Shown here: in pieces, positions 1-8,520 of the stretch
Position numbering within the stretch: position 1 is the first letter of the stretch
Layout: every line of letters starts with the position of its first letter
Assembly: GCF_018449635.1 (NCBI RefSeq)
Contig: NZ_JAAVUV010000010.1
Location: forward strand, 62,001-126,000
From: Caballeronia sp. dw_276
Lineage (GTDB): Bacteria > Pseudomonadota > Gammaproteobacteria > Burkholderiales > Burkholderiaceae
Direction of reading: 5' to 3'
Length of the DNA stretch: 64,000 nucleotides
Translations under genes and position numbers: made by a program
The notes under the pieces: model-generated
Database searches by the model: none
What the model saw: the letters and a program-made list of their open reading frames with translations, nothing else
What the model was told of the DNA's origin: nothing

Positions 1-584
1 GCGACGCCGGTCTGACGAAGCGCACTGATGATGTGGAAAATCTCCTTCACGATCAACGGCGCCAGGCCAAGGCTCGGTTCATCGAGCATGAGCAAGTCGG
101 GTTTTCCCATCAAAGCACGGCCGACTGCCAACATTTGCCGCTCGCCGCCAGACAAGGTTCCCGCCGCCTGCTTGCGTCTCTCCTTCAGGCGTGGAAATAA
201 ATCGAATACGTGATCGAGCTGGTCGAGAAAATTGCGCTCGCCCGCCCGCTTCCGCCGGTAAGCTCCTAGCACCAAATTGTCCTCAACCGTCATGCTGGCG
301 AAGAGTTCGCGCTTCTCAGGGACGAGGCACATTCCACGTGAAACACGCTTTTCGATGGGAAGCGTTGAAACATCCTCATCGCGATACCGAATCATGCCGT
401 TGGCATAACCCGTTGATGGCAACGCACCCATGATCGCGTTGAGCAATGTCGACTTGCCGGCGCCATTTGGCCCGATCACCGATACGATCTGCCCGGCACC
501 GACCGTCAGTTTTCCGTCGTGCAGTGCTTCGACTTTGCCGTATCGGACGGAGAGCCCTTTTACTTCAAGAATTGCATCGGCCAT
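1..584 (-). CDS. livF: Branched-chain amino acid ABC transporter ATP-binding protein, LivF type (3' end outside window)
   Basis: Cytoplasmic ATPase subunit of a high-affinity amino acid importer. The first 194 residues are present; the C-terminus runs off the left edge. Visible motifs are Walker A GPNGAGKST near residue 40, signature LSGGERQ, and Walker B LLMLDEPSLGLAP. The ATG shares one base with the stop of the upstream livMG fusion (TGATG), so the two are translationally coupled. It is the last visible gene of the first Liv cluster. The coding sequence contains a parS-like palindrome on the plus strand, reported separately. Family assignment is confident; substrate is inferred from the family only. 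Confidence 0.9.
   Translation of the reverse strand, partial: MADAILEVKGLSVRYGKVEALHDGKLTVGAGQIVSVIGPNGAGKSTLLNAIMGALPSTGYANGMIRYRDEDVSTLPIEKRVSRGMCLVPEKRELFASMTVEDNLVLGAYRRKRAGERNFLDQLDHVFDLFPRLKERRKQAAGTLSGGERQMLAVGRALMGKPDLLMLDEPSLGLAPLIVKEIFHIISALRQTGV
330..345. promoter_or_regulatory. parS-like ParB binding site inside livF
   Basis: The 16-mer CATTCCACGTGAAACA matches the widely conserved bacterial centromere site TGTTCCACGTGAAACA at 14 of 16 positions, differing only in the first two bases. It lies within coding sequence, as many origin-proximal parS sites do. It is the only match of this quality I saw; a second CACGTG near 1121 matches far less well. Whether ParB binds it is inference. 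Confidence 0.4.
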
Positions 585-2389
585 CAATCCACCCCGCCCA
601 AGTAAGCTTCCAACACTGCTGGATCCTTCTGTACGTCCTGCGGCAAACCTTCCGCGATTCGCGTGCCGAACTCCATCACAACAAGCCGATCCGTGAGGTT
701 CATCACGAAATCCATGTCGTGCTCAACAAGCAGAATGCTCATGCCCTCGCCTTTCAAGCGCCGCAGGAGTTCGGCGAGCTGCTGCTTCTCTTGATAGCGC
801 AAACCAGCAGCGGGTTCATCGAGCAATAGCAAATTCGGATCGCAGCACAACGCACGTGCGATTTCGAGAATCCGTTGCTGACCGAGCGCCAAGCTGCCGG
901 CTTCATCGTAGAGATGCTTTTCCAGCCCGACTCGTTTGATTTGCTTCGCTGCTTCGCCCATCAGCCGGGCCTCTTCCGCTGCGTTCAGTCGAACCACGCT
1001 ACGCCACACGCCCGTCTTGCCGCGCAAATGCGCACCAATCGCGACGTTCTCCAACACCGTCATACCCGATAGCAATCTCACGTGCTGGAACGTCCGCCCG
1101 ATACCCCGTTTGACGATTTCACGTGAAGTCAGTGTATCGATGCGCTCGCCCTGGAACGTGATCGATCCGCTCGTGGCTTGCAGCACGCCGGTCACAAGAT
1201 TGAATGTCGTGGATTTCCCCGCGCCGTTCGGCCCGATCAGGCCAATGATCTCGCCTGCCTTCACCTGAAAACTGACATCGTTGACGGCAACTAGGCCGCC
1301 GAACTGCTTGCGGGCTTTATCGACGATAAGCAACGGCTCGCCCGCCACCGGCCTTGCGCGCTGGGGCAATGCATCGGCATGATCGGGAACGCGGGCGCGC
1401 GGACCGCTCGGAAACAGCCGCGCCACAAATGGCCAGACGCCTTGCCGCGCATATTGCAGCAACAGGACCATCAGCACGCCGAAGACGATGATTTCAAAGT
1501 TCCCGTTCGATCCCAGCAACTTCGGTAGCAGCGTCTGCAAATAGTCTTGCAGAACGGTGAGGATAGTCGCGCCCAGAACCGCACCCCAGACGTGCGATAC
1601 GCCGCCCACGACTGCCATGAACAGGAACTCGATGCCGTGGTTCAAGCCGAACGGCGTCGGGTTCACCGCGCGCTGCAAATGTGCATAGAGGAAGCCCGAA
1701 ATGGCCGCGAGCACGGCGGCGTAGACGAAGATCACCACGCGCATCCACGCGGTATTCACGCCCATGGCTTCGGCCATTGTGCCGCCGCCGCGCAACGCCC
1801 TGATTGCCCGACCCGGACGGCTGTTGAGCAGGTTCTGAACGGAGATAACCGCCAGCAGCACCACAACCCAGATTAGGTAATAGATCGAGCGGCCCGACTC
1901 CAGATGCCAGCCGAAAAGATTGAGGATGGGAATGCCGTTGATGCCGTCGTACTTGCCGAGGAATTCGAGATTCCCGAACAGGAAGAACAACGACAAACCC
2001 CACGCAATGGTCCCAAGTGGCAGGAAGTGCCCGGACAGCCGCATGGTCACCATGCCGAGCAGCAATGCGATCAACGCGGTCAACACGACGCCCACGATCA
2101 ACGCCAGCCACGGCGAGACACCGAACTGCGTGGTGAGATACGCAGTCGAGTACGCGCCTACGCCAACAAACGCCGCCTGCCCGAAGCTCGTCATCCCGCC
2201 AATGCCCGTCAGCAACACGAGCCCGATAGCAACGATCGAATACAAGCCGATGTAGTTCAGCAGCGTGATCCAGTACTCAGGCATGCGAACCGGCTGCGGC
2301 AGTACAGGCAACGCAAATACCAGCACCAGGAACACGACGAACACTTTTTTATGCATCAGGAATTTCATCGCGTCACTCCTCTTCTTCAT
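584..2389 (-). CDS. Fused branched-chain amino acid permease and ATPase (LivM-LivG)
   Basis: A 601-residue fusion. Residues 1-320 or so form the LivM inner-membrane permease (many hydrophobic helices, LTGIGGMTSFGQAAFVGVGA near the first third). After a short linker containing PSGPRARVPDHADALPQRAR comes a LivG ATPase with Walker A GPNGAGKSTT, signature-region SLALGQQRILEIARAL and Walker B LLLLDEPAAGL. Normally these are two proteins; the fusion supplies one membrane and one ATPase subunit in a fixed ratio. The start overlaps the end of the upstream livH by 17 bases and the stop overlaps the livF start, so the three genes are one operon. Such fusions are known in Burkholderiaceae. Confidence 0.9.
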   Translation of the reverse strand: MKKRSDAMKFLMHKKVFVVFLVLVFALPVLPQPVRMPEYWITLLNYIGLYSIVAIGLVLLTGIGGMTSFGQAAFVGVGAYSTAYLTTQFGVSPWLALIVGVVLTALIALLLGMVTMRLSGHFLPLGTIAWGLSLFFLFGNLEFLGKYDGINGIPILNLFGWHLESGRSIYYLIWVVVLLAVISVQNLLNSRPGRAIRALRGGGTMAEAMGVNTAWMRVVIFVYAAVLAAISGFLYAHLQRAVNPTPFGLNHGIEFLFMAVVGGVSHVWGAVLGATILTVLQDYLQTLLPKLLGSNGNFEIIVFGVLMVLLLQYARQGVWPFVARLFPSGPRARVPDHADALPQRARPVAGEPLLIVDKARKQFGGLVAVNDVSFQVKAGEIIGLIGPNGAGKSTTFNLVTGVLQATSGSITFQGERIDTLTSREIVKRGIGRTFQHVRLLSGMTVLENVAIGAHLRGKTGVWRSVVRLNAAEEARLMGEAAKQIKRVGLEKHLYDEAGSLALGQQRILEIARALCCDPNLLLLDEPAAGLRYQEKQQLAELLRRLKGEGMSILLVEHDMDFVMNLTDRLVVMEFGTRIAEGLPQDVQKDPAVLEAYLGGVD

Positions 2390-3428
2390 CCGAATGCGGG
2401 CTTGCGAGACTCCGCCACAACAGCACCGGAATGATCAGCGTGAACACGATCACCTCTTTATAAGCGCTCGCCCAGAACGACGAATACGATTCCAGCAATC
2501 CAACCAGCAGCGACCCGGCTGCCGCGAGCGGATAACTCACCAGCCCGCCCACGATTGCACCCACGAACCCCTTCAGGCCGATGAGAAACCCCGAGTCGTA
2601 ATAGATGGTCGTAATGGGCGCAACGAGGATGCCGCAAAGCGCGCCCAGGCCGGCCGCGAGCGTGAAGGCAAGCCTTCCAGCCTGGGTCGTGCCGATGCCC
2701 ACCAGGCGGGCGCCAAGGCGGTTCACGGAGGTTGCGCGCAGCGCCTTGCCGGAGATGGTTTTATCGAAGTAAAAGTACAGCGCGACGATCAGCACGAATG
2801 CCGTGCCGACTACCCAGACGCTCTGCCCGGAGACGGAAACGCTGCCGAGATTGAAGGTGGCATCGGAAAAAGCGGTCGTGCGCGAACCTTCCGCGCCGAA
2901 CATGACGAGGCCCAGGCCGACCATCGCGAAATGCACGGCGACCGCCACGATCAACAGCAACAACGTGCTGGCTTCGGCGATCGGCTCATAGGCCAGCCGA
3001 TACACAAACGGTCCCATCGGAATCACGATCAGCAAGGTCAACACGATTTGCGCCAACATGGGCAAGGGCTGGGCCGCGACGCTTCGCGTGAGCGCATACA
3101 CGGCGATCGGAAACAACAAGTACTTGCCCGCGAGAATCGCAAGCGTGCGCGCGATCCGCCTGTGCCGGGAAGGATGCCGCGCAATACCCGCGATCTCCGC
3201 GACGAAGCACCCCACGCCCACTGCGATAAGCAACCAGCACGTGGCCGGCAGCTTCTGCGTTTGCAATGCCGCGAGCGTCAACGCGCCGTACGCGACGAAC
3301 TCGCCTTGCGGGATGAAGATGACACGCGTCACCGAAAACACCAGGACCAGCGCGAGCGCGAGCAACGCGTAGATTGCGCCCGTGGTGATGCCGTCTTGCG
3401 CGAGGATCGCCGCAATCGATAAGTCCAT
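2373..3428 (-). CDS. livH: Branched-chain amino acid ABC transporter permease, LivH type
   Basis: A 351-residue inner-membrane permease. It begins with a segment typical of LivH (GAIYALLALALVLVFSVTR, then IPQGEFVAYGALT) and has multiple hydrophobic helices throughout. It is longer than the usual 290-300 residues because of an extra stretch around residues 55-110 that is partly hydrophobic. It ends in a short acidic tail (HSDEEEE). It lies downstream of two substrate-binding protein genes and overlaps the livMG fusion, so it should pair with that subunit to form the translocation channel. Confidence 0.88.
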   Translation of the reverse strand: MDLSIAAILAQDGITTGAIYALLALALVLVFSVTRVIFIPQGEFVAYGALTLAALQTQKLPATCWLLIAVGVGCFVAEIAGIARHPSRHRRIARTLAILAGKYLLFPIAVYALTRSVAAQPLPMLAQIVLTLLIVIPMGPFVYRLAYEPIAEASTLLLLIVAVAVHFAMVGLGLVMFGAEGSRTTAFSDATFNLGSVSVSGQSVWVVGTAFVLIVALYFYFDKTISGKALRATSVNRLGARLVGIGTTQAGRLAFTLAAGLGALCGILVAPITTIYYDSGFLIGLKGFVGAIVGGLVSYPLAAAGSLLVGLLESYSSFWASAYKEVIVFTLIIPVLLWRSLASPHSDEEEE

Positions 3429-3539
3429 ACTTCCTCTTTGAGAACATTCTTAAATCAGGCCACCGGGTCGACCCATTGAACCGTAAAAACTCCGGAACGC
3501 TAACGCGCCAAATTACCGGCGCGCAAGCCCTCGACGGCG

Positions 3540-4703
3540 TCAGTCGTTCTGCACTTTCCACTTGCCATCGACGATCTGCACCATCACGCGCGCGCGATTG
3601 TCGAGGCCGTTGTGATCGGCAGGCGTGGTGTTCATCACGCCATGCGCGAGCGGCAAATCCTTGAGGTTTTCCAGCGCATTGCGCAACGCCACCCGGAACG
3701 CCTCGGTGCCCGGCTGAGCGGTCTTGAGCGCTTCGCCGATAGCCCGTTGCAGCATCTGCCCGGCGTCCCACGCATGACCGCCAAACGTCGATACCGACCC
3801 CACGCCATAGGCCTTTTCATAAGCCGCCTTGTACGCAAGCGCGGACTTCTTCACGGGGTTGCTATCGGGCAACTGATCAGCCACGAGAATCGGCCCGGCG
3901 GGCAGCAGTTCGCCATCGCAATCCTTGCCGCACACACGCAGGAAGTCGTTGTTCGCCACGCCATGCGTCTGATAAACCTTGCCCTTGTAGCCGCGCTCTT
4001 TCAGCGCTTTCGCCGGCAACGCCGACGGCGTTCCCGCACCCGCGATCAGGACCGCGTCGGGATTCGCGCTGAGCGTCTTGAGCACCTGTCCCGTGACAGA
4101 AGTATCGGTACGGGCGAAGCGCTCGTTCGCGACGATCTTCAATTTATGCGCGGCCGCAGCCGTGTTGAACACGCTGTACCAGCCGTCGCCATAAGCATCC
4201 GCGAAGCCGATGAAACCCACCGTCTTCACCCCGTGCTTTTCCATATAGTCGGCGATGGCATCGGCCATCAGGCTATCGTTTTGCGGCGTCTTGAATGCCC
4301 ATGTGCGCTTGGCGTCCATCGGCGAAATGATCGCAGCCGATGCCGCCATTGAGATCATCGGCGTCTTGCTCTGGCTCGCGGGATCGAGCATGGCGAGCGA
4401 GTTCGGCGTGACTGTCGAACCGACGATCGCATCGACATGATCTTCATCGATCAGCTTGCGCGTGTTCTGCACGGCACGGCTGGTATCCGATCCATCATCG
4501 AGAATGATGTACTCCACCGACTTGCCGCCAATCTCCTTCGGCCACAACGCGACGGTATTTTTCTCCGGAATTCCGAGCGATGCCGCCGGCCCCGTCGCCG
4601 ATAACGTCACGCCGATCTTCACCTGCGCGACGGCCGCGTTTGCGCCCAACGCGAACGCAACACTGAGCGCCGCGCTCGTGAGCTGACCTTTGAACTTTTT
4701 CAT
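3540..4703 (-). CDS. Periplasmic substrate-binding protein of ABC transporter (LivK-like), copy 1
   Basis: A 387-residue type I periplasmic binding protein. The start is the ATG at 4703: it is preceded by TGGAGACGATGCA and followed at once by a signal peptide (MKKFKGQLTSAALSVAFALG, cleavage after ANAAVA). An upstream in-frame ATG would place about 20 non-signal residues in front. The mature protein begins VKIGVTLSATGPAASLGIPE, the usual ligand-pocket strand. It is very similar along its length to the next gene upstream, so the two are a tandem duplication. It delivers ligand to the LivH/LivMG/LivF complex encoded downstream. Confidence 0.9.
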   Translation of the reverse strand: MKKFKGQLTSAALSVAFALGANAAVAQVKIGVTLSATGPAASLGIPEKNTVALWPKEIGGKSVEYIILDDGSDTSRAVQNTRKLIDEDHVDAIVGSTVTPNSLAMLDPASQSKTPMISMAASAAIISPMDAKRTWAFKTPQNDSLMADAIADYMEKHGVKTVGFIGFADAYGDGWYSVFNTAAAAHKLKIVANERFARTDTSVTGQVLKTLSANPDAVLIAGAGTPSALPAKALKERGYKGKVYQTHGVANNDFLRVCGKDCDGELLPAGPILVADQLPDSNPVKKSALAYKAAYEKAYGVGSVSTFGGHAWDAGQMLQRAIGEALKTAQPGTEAFRVALRNALENLKDLPLAHGVMNTTPADHNGLDNRARVMVQIVDGKWKVQND

Positions 4704-4803
4704 TGCATCGTCTCCAGACGCTATGCCGTCGCGCACGCCTTGTGCGTCCTGGCGAGTTGTTATCAATCGTTGAGCGATCTTTGACTAACCGCCGCTCAAT
4801 CCA

Positions 4804-4834
4804 CAAAAAAAGGCGCGTTCGAAGCAACGCGCCT
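4804..4834 (-). terminator. Rho-independent terminator between the tandem binding-protein genes
   Basis: A perfect 9-bp stem (AGGCGCGTT / AACGCGCCT, 4811-4819 with 4826-4834) with a six-base loop is followed on the minus strand by a run of six or seven T. It sits just after the copy 2 gene, so copy 2 can be transcribed in excess of the permease genes by partial termination. Confidence 0.85.
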
Positions 4835-4866
4835 TTAATCGGTTCTTATGGTCGTGTTGGCTACCG

Positions 4867-6033
4867 TCAGTCTTTGACGAGCTTCCACTGACCACCCACG
4901 ATCTCGACCATCACGCGCGCGCGTTGATCGAGTCCCGAGTGATCCGCTGCGCTCATGTTGAAGATACCGTGCGATCCGGCCAGGTCCTTCGTGCTTTCGA
5001 TTGCCGCGCGCAATGCTTCACGGAAGGCTTGCGAACCCGGCCGCCCCGCTTTCAACGCGATAGGAATAGCCCGCTGCAACAACAGGCCGGCGTCCCACGC
5101 GTGACCGCCGAACGTGGATACAGACCCCGCGCCATTAGCGCCTTCATACGCTTGCTTATAAGTCAGCGCGGACTTCTTCACGGGGTTCGAATCAGGCAAT
5201 TGCGATGCAACCAGCAAAGGCCCGGCAGGCAGGAACGTGCCTTCGCAATCCTTGCCGCACACACGCAGGAAATCATTGTTCGCCACGCCGTGCGTCTGAT
5301 AAATCTTGCCCTTGTAGCCCCGCTCTTTCAGCGTCTTTTGCGGCAATGCGGCCGGCGTACCCGCGCCCGCAATCAACACCGCATCCGGGTTCTGCGACAT
5401 CGCCTTCAGGACCTGTCCTGTCACCGATGCGTCGTTGCGAGCAAACCGTTCATTCGCCACGACCTTGATCTTCGCGAGATCAGCGGCCTTCGTGAATTCC
5501 TTGAACCAGCTTTCGCCATAAGCGTCGCTAAAACCAATGAACGCGACGGACTTCACGCCGTGATTCGACATATGCGTGGCAATCGCGGTCGCCATCAGGA
5601 TGTCGTTTTGCGGCGTCTTGAATACCCATGCGCGCTTGGCGTCCATGGGTTCCACGATGGTCGCGGCAGCCGCCATCGAGATCATCGGCGTACTCGTTTC
5701 CGATGCCACGTCGATCATGGCGAGCGAATTAGGGACTACGGTAGAGCCAATCAATGCGTCGACGTGATCTTCACTCGTCAGCTTGCGTGCGTTCTTTACG
5801 GCTTGCGTGGAATCCGTCGCGTCGTCCAGCACGATGTACTGCATTTTCTGTCCGGCAATCTCTTTCGGCAGTAATGCGATGGTGTTCTTTTCCGGAATTC
5901 CCAGCGATGCAGCCGGGCCGGTTGCGGACAGCGTCACCCCGATTTTTACGTCTGCGAAAGCTTGCGTGCTAATAGCTGCGGATGCGCTCGCGGCGAATAA
6001 CGCCGTCGAGATCCAGCGTAAAGCCAACTTCAT
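4867..6033 (-). CDS. Periplasmic substrate-binding protein of ABC transporter (LivK-like), copy 2
   Basis: A 388-residue paralogue of the neighbouring binding protein. The signal peptide spans about residues 1-27 (cleavage after TQAFA) and the mature start is VKIGVTLSATGPAASLGIPE, identical to the mature N-terminus of copy 1 after its first residues. Conserved blocks (EDHVDA, FKTPQND, AGAGTPAALP, YQTHGVANNDFLRVCGKDC) recur in both. A strong terminator follows, so it is probably the more abundant product. The two may differ in ligand preference; the sequence does not say which amino acid or amide is bound. Confidence 0.9.
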   Translation of the reverse strand: MKLALRWISTALFAASASAAISTQAFADVKIGVTLSATGPAASLGIPEKNTIALLPKEIAGQKMQYIVLDDATDSTQAVKNARKLTSEDHVDALIGSTVVPNSLAMIDVASETSTPMISMAAAATIVEPMDAKRAWVFKTPQNDILMATAIATHMSNHGVKSVAFIGFSDAYGESWFKEFTKAADLAKIKVVANERFARNDASVTGQVLKAMSQNPDAVLIAGAGTPAALPQKTLKERGYKGKIYQTHGVANNDFLRVCGKDCEGTFLPAGPLLVASQLPDSNPVKKSALTYKQAYEGANGAGSVSTFGGHAWDAGLLLQRAIPIALKAGRPGSQAFREALRAAIESTKDLAGSHGIFNMSAADHSGLDQRARVMVEIVGGQWKLVKD

Positions 6034-6088
6034 TGATACACCCCGTAATATGTTTGTTCACAGCCCGCGATTTTACGGTTTTTATATC

Positions 6089-6104
6089 CCGACCACGCGG
6101 TCGG
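6089..6104. promoter_or_regulatory. Perfect palindrome in the promoter of the copy 2 binding-protein gene
   Basis: CCGACC-ACGC-GGTCGG is a perfect 6-bp inverted repeat about 60 bases upstream of the start codon, flanked by an AT-rich stretch that could hold the -10 element (minus strand GATATAAA). The position suits an operator. The regulator is unknown. Confidence 0.4.
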
Positions 6105-6290
6105 TTATTGCGAGTGTATCGGACTGAGGCCCCATGGAGCAAGGGTTTTGAAGGGTATGAAGCTGGCAAACGTGTGCTCTTCCGCGCAATAGAAAATGCG
6201 CGGGAAAACCCGAATGAAATCCAATAAATAAATGGGGAAACCGAGAATGGACTACAAGCGGAAGGTAAGTCGATATAAACGCGAAGCACA

Positions 6291-6327
6291 AATAAAAAGC
6301 GCTGTTGGAATCATCCAACAGCGCTTT
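6291..6327 (-). terminator. Strong stem-loop terminator downstream of the second Liv operon
   Basis: A perfect 14-bp stem (6296-6309 with 6314-6327) closes a four-base loop and is followed on the minus strand by TTTTTATTT. It lies about 220 bases past the livM stop. It also insulates the next promoter. Confidence 0.8.
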
Positions 6328-6550
6328 CGGTCGGGCACTTGATGCCTCGTTGTCTCCTCGTTCTCCACCTCAAAAATTCGGGTGCTGCAGAACTGAAACG
6401 GATATTAGATTGCGCAACGAATACCGACAACCTAGCATTTACCCTAGTGGTGCACAAAAGCACCTTAATTGGGCGTCAATCGATCCAGGCCCAGTTTAAT
6501 CGCGAGAAAACCTAAGGGTTAGTTCGGATCACCAACTAATGTCCATCGCT

Positions 6551-7525
6551 CTATCCGCGCAGTGGACGAACTCTTGCGATTATCTCGCCCACAATTCCAC
6601 GCCTGAAGAGCAGCACACACGCTATAAATATCAGCCCGGTCACGATCGTCACCGACTCGCCAAGTGAGTTGAACCAGTCGATGCCGGTAAGCCGCGTCAA
6701 ACCACTGCCGATATCGCCGAGACGATTTTCAAGCGCCACGATAATGAACGCGCCGAGTAACGGCCCGAACATCGTGCTCATACCGCCGACGAGCGTCATT
6801 AACACCACGAGACCCGACATGGTCCAATAGGCATCGCCGAGGGTTTCGAAACCGAGTATCAGCGTTTGCAGCGCGCCGGCCAGCCCGGCGAGCCCCGCCG
6901 ACAACACGAACGCCAGCAACTTGAAGCGCGACGTGTCATAACCCAGCGAGATTGCGCGCGGTTCGTTCTCCTTGATCGCAATCAGCACCTGCCCGAACGG
7001 CGAATGCACGATCCGCACGATAAACCCGAACGCCAGCACCATCACAACCAGCACGATGTAATAGAGCGTCAGGTCGGAGCTGAGGCTGATCGCGCCGAAC
7101 AGCTTGCCGCGCGGCACGCCTTGAAGGCCGTCTTCACCATGCGTGAACGGCGCCTGCAGGAACACGAAGTAGACCATCTGCGCGAGGGCGAGCGTGACCA
7201 TCGCGAAGTAGATGCCTTGGCGGCGGATCGCAAACAGGCCCACGATCAAACCCAGCAACGTCGCAACCGCCGTCCCCGCAATCACGCCGAGTTCCGGCGT
7301 GAAGCCAAGCGTCTGGATGGCGTAACCCGCCGTATAACCTGCGCTCGCGAGGAACATCGCGTGGCCGAACGAGAGCAAGCCCGTATAGCCGATCAACAAG
7401 TTGAACGCCGCCGCGAACAACGCGAAGCACAGCACCTTCATCATGAAGACGGGATAAACGCCCAGGAACGGCGCCGCGATCAGGCCGGCAAGCAATACGC
7501 CGTAGAGTACTTTTCTCAACATCAT
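6551..7525 (-). CDS. livM: Branched-chain amino acid ABC transporter permease, LivM type
   Basis: A 324-residue inner-membrane permease. The start is the ATG at 7525, which overlaps the stop of the upstream livH by four bases (ATGA); an earlier in-frame ATG would run 430 bases into livH and is rejected. Hydrophobic helices run throughout. The motifs LLIGYTGLLSFGHAMFLASA and the loop containing IKENEPRAISLGYDTSRFKL near two thirds of the length are hallmarks of LivM. It forms the channel with LivH and is driven by the two ATPases encoded at the upstream end of the operon. Confidence 0.92.
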   Translation of the reverse strand: MMLRKVLYGVLLAGLIAAPFLGVYPVFMMKVLCFALFAAAFNLLIGYTGLLSFGHAMFLASAGYTAGYAIQTLGFTPELGVIAGTAVATLLGLIVGLFAIRRQGIYFAMVTLALAQMVYFVFLQAPFTHGEDGLQGVPRGKLFGAISLSSDLTLYYIVLVVMVLAFGFIVRIVHSPFGQVLIAIKENEPRAISLGYDTSRFKLLAFVLSAGLAGLAGALQTLILGFETLGDAYWTMSGLVVLMTLVGGMSTMFGPLLGAFIIVALENRLGDIGSGLTRLTGIDWFNSLGESVTIVTGLIFIACVLLFRRGIVGEIIARVRPLRG

Positions 7526-8406
7526 TTTTCCTTGCCGAAAAGTCCCGCCGGGCGCACGAGCAGCACCAGCGCCATGATGACGAAGACGACCGTCGCGGAC
7601 GCTTCCGGATAGAACACGCGCGTGAGGCCCTCGATCACGCCGAGGCCGAGGCCGGTGAGTATCGACCCCATGATGGAACCCATCCCGCCGATAACCACGA
7701 CCGCGAAAACGGTAATGATCATCGACTGGCCCATCAGCGGCGAGACTTGGATCACGGGCGCGGCAAGCACGCCGGCGAACGCGGCGAGCGCGACGCCGAA
7801 ACCGTAGGTGAGCGTCACCATCAAGGGCACGTTGACGCCGAACGCTTCGACCATCTTCGGGTTCTCGGTGCCCGCGCGCAAATAAGCACCCAGCCGCGTT
7901 TTCTCGATGACGAACCATGTCGCAAAACACACGACGAGCGATGCAACCACGACCCACGCGCGATAGTTCGGCAGATACATGAACCCAAGGTTCGTCGCGC
8001 CCGCGAGCAATGAAGGGACGTCGTAGGGCTGCCCCGATGATCCGTACACCGAACGAAACACGCCTTCAATCACCAGCGTCAGGCCGAACGTGAGCAAAAG
8101 ACCGTAGAGATGGTCGAGCTTGTAGAGCCAGCGCAGCATCGTGCGCTCAATCACGATACCGAATACGCCGACTATCACCGGCGCGAGCACGAGCATCGCC
8201 CAGTACGGCACATTGAAATAGGAGAAGCCCATCCAGGTGAGCATTGCACCCAGCATGAACAACGCGCCGTGCGCAAAGTTGATCACGTTGAGCAGGCCGA
8301 AGATCACCGCGAGGCCCAGACTCAGGATGGCGTAGAAGGAACCGTTCACCAGTCCGAGCAGCAACTGGCTCATCATCGCCGCGAGCGGAATGCCAAAAAT
8401 TTCCAT
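7522..8406 (-). CDS. livH: Branched-chain amino acid ABC transporter permease, LivH type (second system)
   Basis: A 294-residue permease of normal family length. The chosen start at 8406 gives MEIFGIPLAAMMSQLLLGLV, has AGG eight bases upstream, and removes a 22-residue non-conserved leader. The segment SFYAILSLGLAVIFGLLNVI followed by NFAHGALFMLGA is diagnostic of LivH. Multiple transmembrane helices follow. It is coupled to livM by a four-base overlap. It belongs to an operon in the order livG-livF-binding protein-livH-livM. Confidence 0.92.
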   Translation of the reverse strand: MEIFGIPLAAMMSQLLLGLVNGSFYAILSLGLAVIFGLLNVINFAHGALFMLGAMLTWMGFSYFNVPYWAMLVLAPVIVGVFGIVIERTMLRWLYKLDHLYGLLLTFGLTLVIEGVFRSVYGSSGQPYDVPSLLAGATNLGFMYLPNYRAWVVVASLVVCFATWFVIEKTRLGAYLRAGTENPKMVEAFGVNVPLMVTLTYGFGVALAAFAGVLAAPVIQVSPLMGQSMIITVFAVVVIGGMGSIMGSILTGLGLGVIEGLTRVFYPEASATVVFVIMALVLLVRPAGLFGKEK

Positions 8407-8520
8407 TGAACCTGCCGTCAAAGGTGTCTCGACGCATGCCGCCCCGCAGGACACCATGCGTCGATCGATCATGCGGATTCACGCCATACGCAAATCCGCA
8501 AAGCGGTCATTGCCGCCCGC

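Larger units (their letters stand above)
6034..6550. other. Intergenic region between the two Liv clusters
   Basis: About 500 bases without a convincing gene. It carries the promoter region of the copy 2 binding-protein gene with a palindrome, and a strong stem-loop that ends the second Liv operon. The rest, 6328-6550, shows nothing I can name; it would form a long 3' untranslated region of livM if the stem-loop is the operon terminator. Confidence 0.6.

Noticed and set aside
1121..1136. CACGTG resembling parS
   Set aside because: Only about 11 of 16 positions match; not better than chance in GC-rich coding DNA.
1494..2111. Long frames inside the Liv, gsp and oxidoreductase genes on other strands
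   Set aside because: High GC gives long shadow frames opposite real genes; none has start signals or known motifs.
6340..6372. TGTCTCCTCG on the plus strand, close to the small-RNA motif
   Set aside because: No promoter spacing and no plus-strand terminator; the neighbouring stem-loop has its T run on the other strand.
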